DNA of 6,645 bases from contig CAKZLS010000393.1 in the NCBI GenBank assembly GCA_937127205.1, positions 1 through 6,645 of the forward strand, given 5' to 3'. Position numbers and translations under genes: made by a program. How positions within the stretch are numbered: position 1 is the first letter of the stretch; every line of letters starts with the position of its first letter. This document shows, in pieces, positions 6,278 through 6,645 of the stretch. Under the pieces are notes generated by a model that did not search any database, had not been told where the DNA came from, and worked only from the letters and a program-made list of their open reading frames with translations. Origin of the DNA: an uncultured Rhodospirillales bacterium. Lineage in GTDB: Bacteria > Pseudomonadota > Alphaproteobacteria > Rhodospirillales > Defluviicoccaceae.

Positions 6278-6645
6278 TACGCGGCCTCCTTCACGGCTTT
6301 AACAATCTTTGCAGCAGCGTCTCCCAAGTCGTCGGCAGACAGGATGGGAAGCCCGGACTCGGCAAGGATGTTTTTGCCAAGATCCACGTTGGTGCCCTCC
6401 AATCGGACAACCAACGGCACCTCGATGCTCACCTCGCGGGCCGCGGCGACGACGCCTTCGGCGATCACGTCACAGCGCATGATCCCGCCGAAGATGTTCA
6501 CCAGAACGCCTTCCACGTTGGGGTCGCGAAGAATGATCTTAAACGCTTCGGTCACGCGCTCCTTGGTCGCGCCGCCTCCCACGTCCAGGAAGTTCGCCGG
6601 ATCGCCGCCGTTGAGCTTGATGATGTCCATGGTCGCCATGGCCAG
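6277..6645 (-). CDS. sucC: Succinyl-CoA synthetase beta subunit, C-terminal part only
   Basis: This is the last 122 residues of the ADP- or GDP-forming beta subunit; the gene continues beyond the right edge. The family is about 390 residues, so roughly two thirds is missing, including the ATP-grasp nucleotide-binding fold, and nucleotide specificity cannot be judged here. The visible part is the C-terminal ligase domain. The frame enters with LAMATMDIIK and continues with NGGDPANFLDVGGGA, then LVNIFGGIMRCDVIAEG, which holds the conserved GGIMRCD loop, and RLEGTNVDLGKNILAESGL. The two in-frame ATG codons near the edge are internal, because the conserved family sequence extends through them. 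The TAA stop shares its final A with the sucD ATG. Confidence 0.97.
   Translation of the reverse strand: MAMATMDIIKLNGGDPANFLDVGGGATKERVTEAFKIILRDPNVEGVLVNIFGGIMRCDVIAEGVVAAAREVSIEVPLVVRLEGTNVDLGKNILAESGLPILSADDLGDAAAKIVKAVKEAA
6285..6290 (-). promoter_or_regulatory. Strong ribosome binding site of sucD
   Basis: The minus strand reads AGGAGG, 7 nt before the sucD ATG and inside the last codons of sucC. It is the best Shine-Dalgarno match in the window and fixes the sucD start. Confidence 0.85.

Noticed and set aside
1..6645. Mobile elements, CRISPR arrays, tRNA or rRNA genes, defence or biosynthetic systems
   Set aside because: The window is almost fully covered by five ordinary TCA-cycle genes on one strand, with gaps of 63 nt or less. 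No sign of any of these.

Overview
The window is one stretch of a bacterial core-metabolism operon, read entirely on the minus strand, right to left: end of sucC, sucD, sucA, sucB, start of lpd. These genes encode succinyl-CoA synthetase (beta and alpha subunits) and the three components of the 2-oxoglutarate dehydrogenase complex (E1, E2, E3). Together they run the tricarboxylic-acid-cycle segment 2-oxoglutarate -> succinyl-CoA -> succinate. The base composition is fairly high in G+C by eye. The order sucC-sucD-sucA-sucB-lpd is the arrangement typical of Alphaproteobacteria, where mdh usually lies just upstream of sucC. The protein motifs agree with this, so an alphaproteobacterium is the best guess; genus cannot be told from the window.

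Layout by position: lpd, 1-1015, runs off the left edge with about three quarters of the protein present. sucB is 1046-2368, sucA 2405-5338 and sucD 5402-6277. The last 122 codons of sucC are at 6277-6645, with the 5' part beyond the right edge. Gaps are 30 nt (sucB/lpd), 36 nt (sucA/sucB) and 63 nt (sucD/sucA), and sucC and sucD overlap by one base (TAATG). Such packing implies one transcript with coupled translation. No stretch longer than 63 nt lacks a gene on the minus strand. No promoter, tRNA, rRNA, mobile element or CRISPR is visible.

How the genes work together: E1 (SucA) decarboxylates 2-oxoglutarate using thiamine diphosphate. E2 (SucB) carries the succinyl group on its lipoyl arm to CoA, and E3 (Lpd) reoxidises the lipoyl group with FAD and NAD+. 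Succinyl-CoA synthetase (SucCD) then converts succinyl-CoA to succinate and makes a nucleoside triphosphate. All proteins look intact as far as the window shows, with the expected catalytic residues.

I found no novel enzymatic system here. The part most worth a second look is the 63-nt sucD-sucA gap. It holds a perfect 28-nt inverted repeat ending 10 nt before the sucA start, a strong Shine-Dalgarno-like sequence on the far side of the hairpin, and an 11-codon mini-ORF starting in the hairpin loop and ending just inside sucA. Together these look like a possible translational or mRNA-level control point between the synthetase genes and the dehydrogenase genes.
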